Source of the DNA: Chloroflexota bacterium
GTDB lineage: Archaea; Iainarchaeota; Iainarchaeia; Iainarchaeales; GCA-2688035
Reading direction: 5' to 3'
NCBI GenBank assembly: GCA_030634785.1
Contig: DAOWAC010000074.1
Location: 1 to 5,341 of the forward strand
DNA length: 5,341 nucleotides
Part shown: piece by piece, positions 5,341-5,341 of the stretch
How positions within the stretch are numbered: the stretch's first letter is position 1
How the letters are laid out: every line of letters begins with the position of its first letter
The notes under the pieces: model-generated
What the model saw: only the letters and a program-made list of their open reading frames with translations
Database searches by the model: none
Told to the model about the DNA's origin: nothing
Translations under genes and position numbers: made by a program

Positions 5341-5341
5341 T

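Noticed and set aside
1..5341. Mobile element, CRISPR array, tRNA or rRNA genes
   Set aside because: No transposase, no regularly spaced repeats and no cloverleaf or rRNA-like stretch was seen; the spacers are all about 150 bases or shorter.

Overview
This window is a piece of an A+T-rich archaeal chromosome. The domain assignment is firm. It rests on an archaeal/eukaryotic-type elongation factor 2 carrying the diphthamide histidine loop, an archaeal EF-1A rather than a bacterial EF-Tu, an archaeal uS10, and an archease next to RtcB. TATA-like boxes without Shine-Dalgarno (SD) sites fit too. The lineage is less certain. An RpiB-type isomerase, compact proteins, AGA-rich arginine codons and low G+C would suit a mesophilic DPANN-like archaeon, but that is inference.

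Layout, all on the + strand: (1) 2-913, the C-terminal third of aEF-2, cut by the window edge; (2) 914-1064, a leader/promoter region with two TATA-like boxes, a small hairpin and a strong SD; (3) 1065-2339, aEF-1A; (4) a bacterial-looking hairpin plus two T-tracts (2368-2411); (5) 2430-2738, ribosomal protein uS10, with its own SD. This is the distal part of the classical archaeal str cluster (EF-2, EF-1A, S10). After it come (6) an RpiB with a charged C-terminal tail (2816-3367), (7) archease (3399-3818) and (8) RtcB RNA ligase (3849-5300). A short inverted repeat closes the window.

The first half is translation elongation: EF-1A delivers aminoacyl-tRNA, EF-2 translocates, and uS10 is a small-subunit protein. 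Archease and RtcB are functional partners: archease activates RtcB guanylylation, and RtcB joins tRNA halves after intron removal. RpiB, a pentose-phosphate isomerase, has no evident link to either group.

The window holds no mobile element, CRISPR array, RNA gene or obvious new system. The points worth a second look are smaller. RtcB does not end in the near-universal Lys-Gly. RpiB has a tail of about 32 residues. The last three genes each have a TATA-like box 35-37 bases before the ATG, two of them overlapping the preceding stop codon. The rpiB and archease promoters share a pyrimidine-rich box. A 13-base direct repeat straddles the uS10 stop codon and continues its reading frame.
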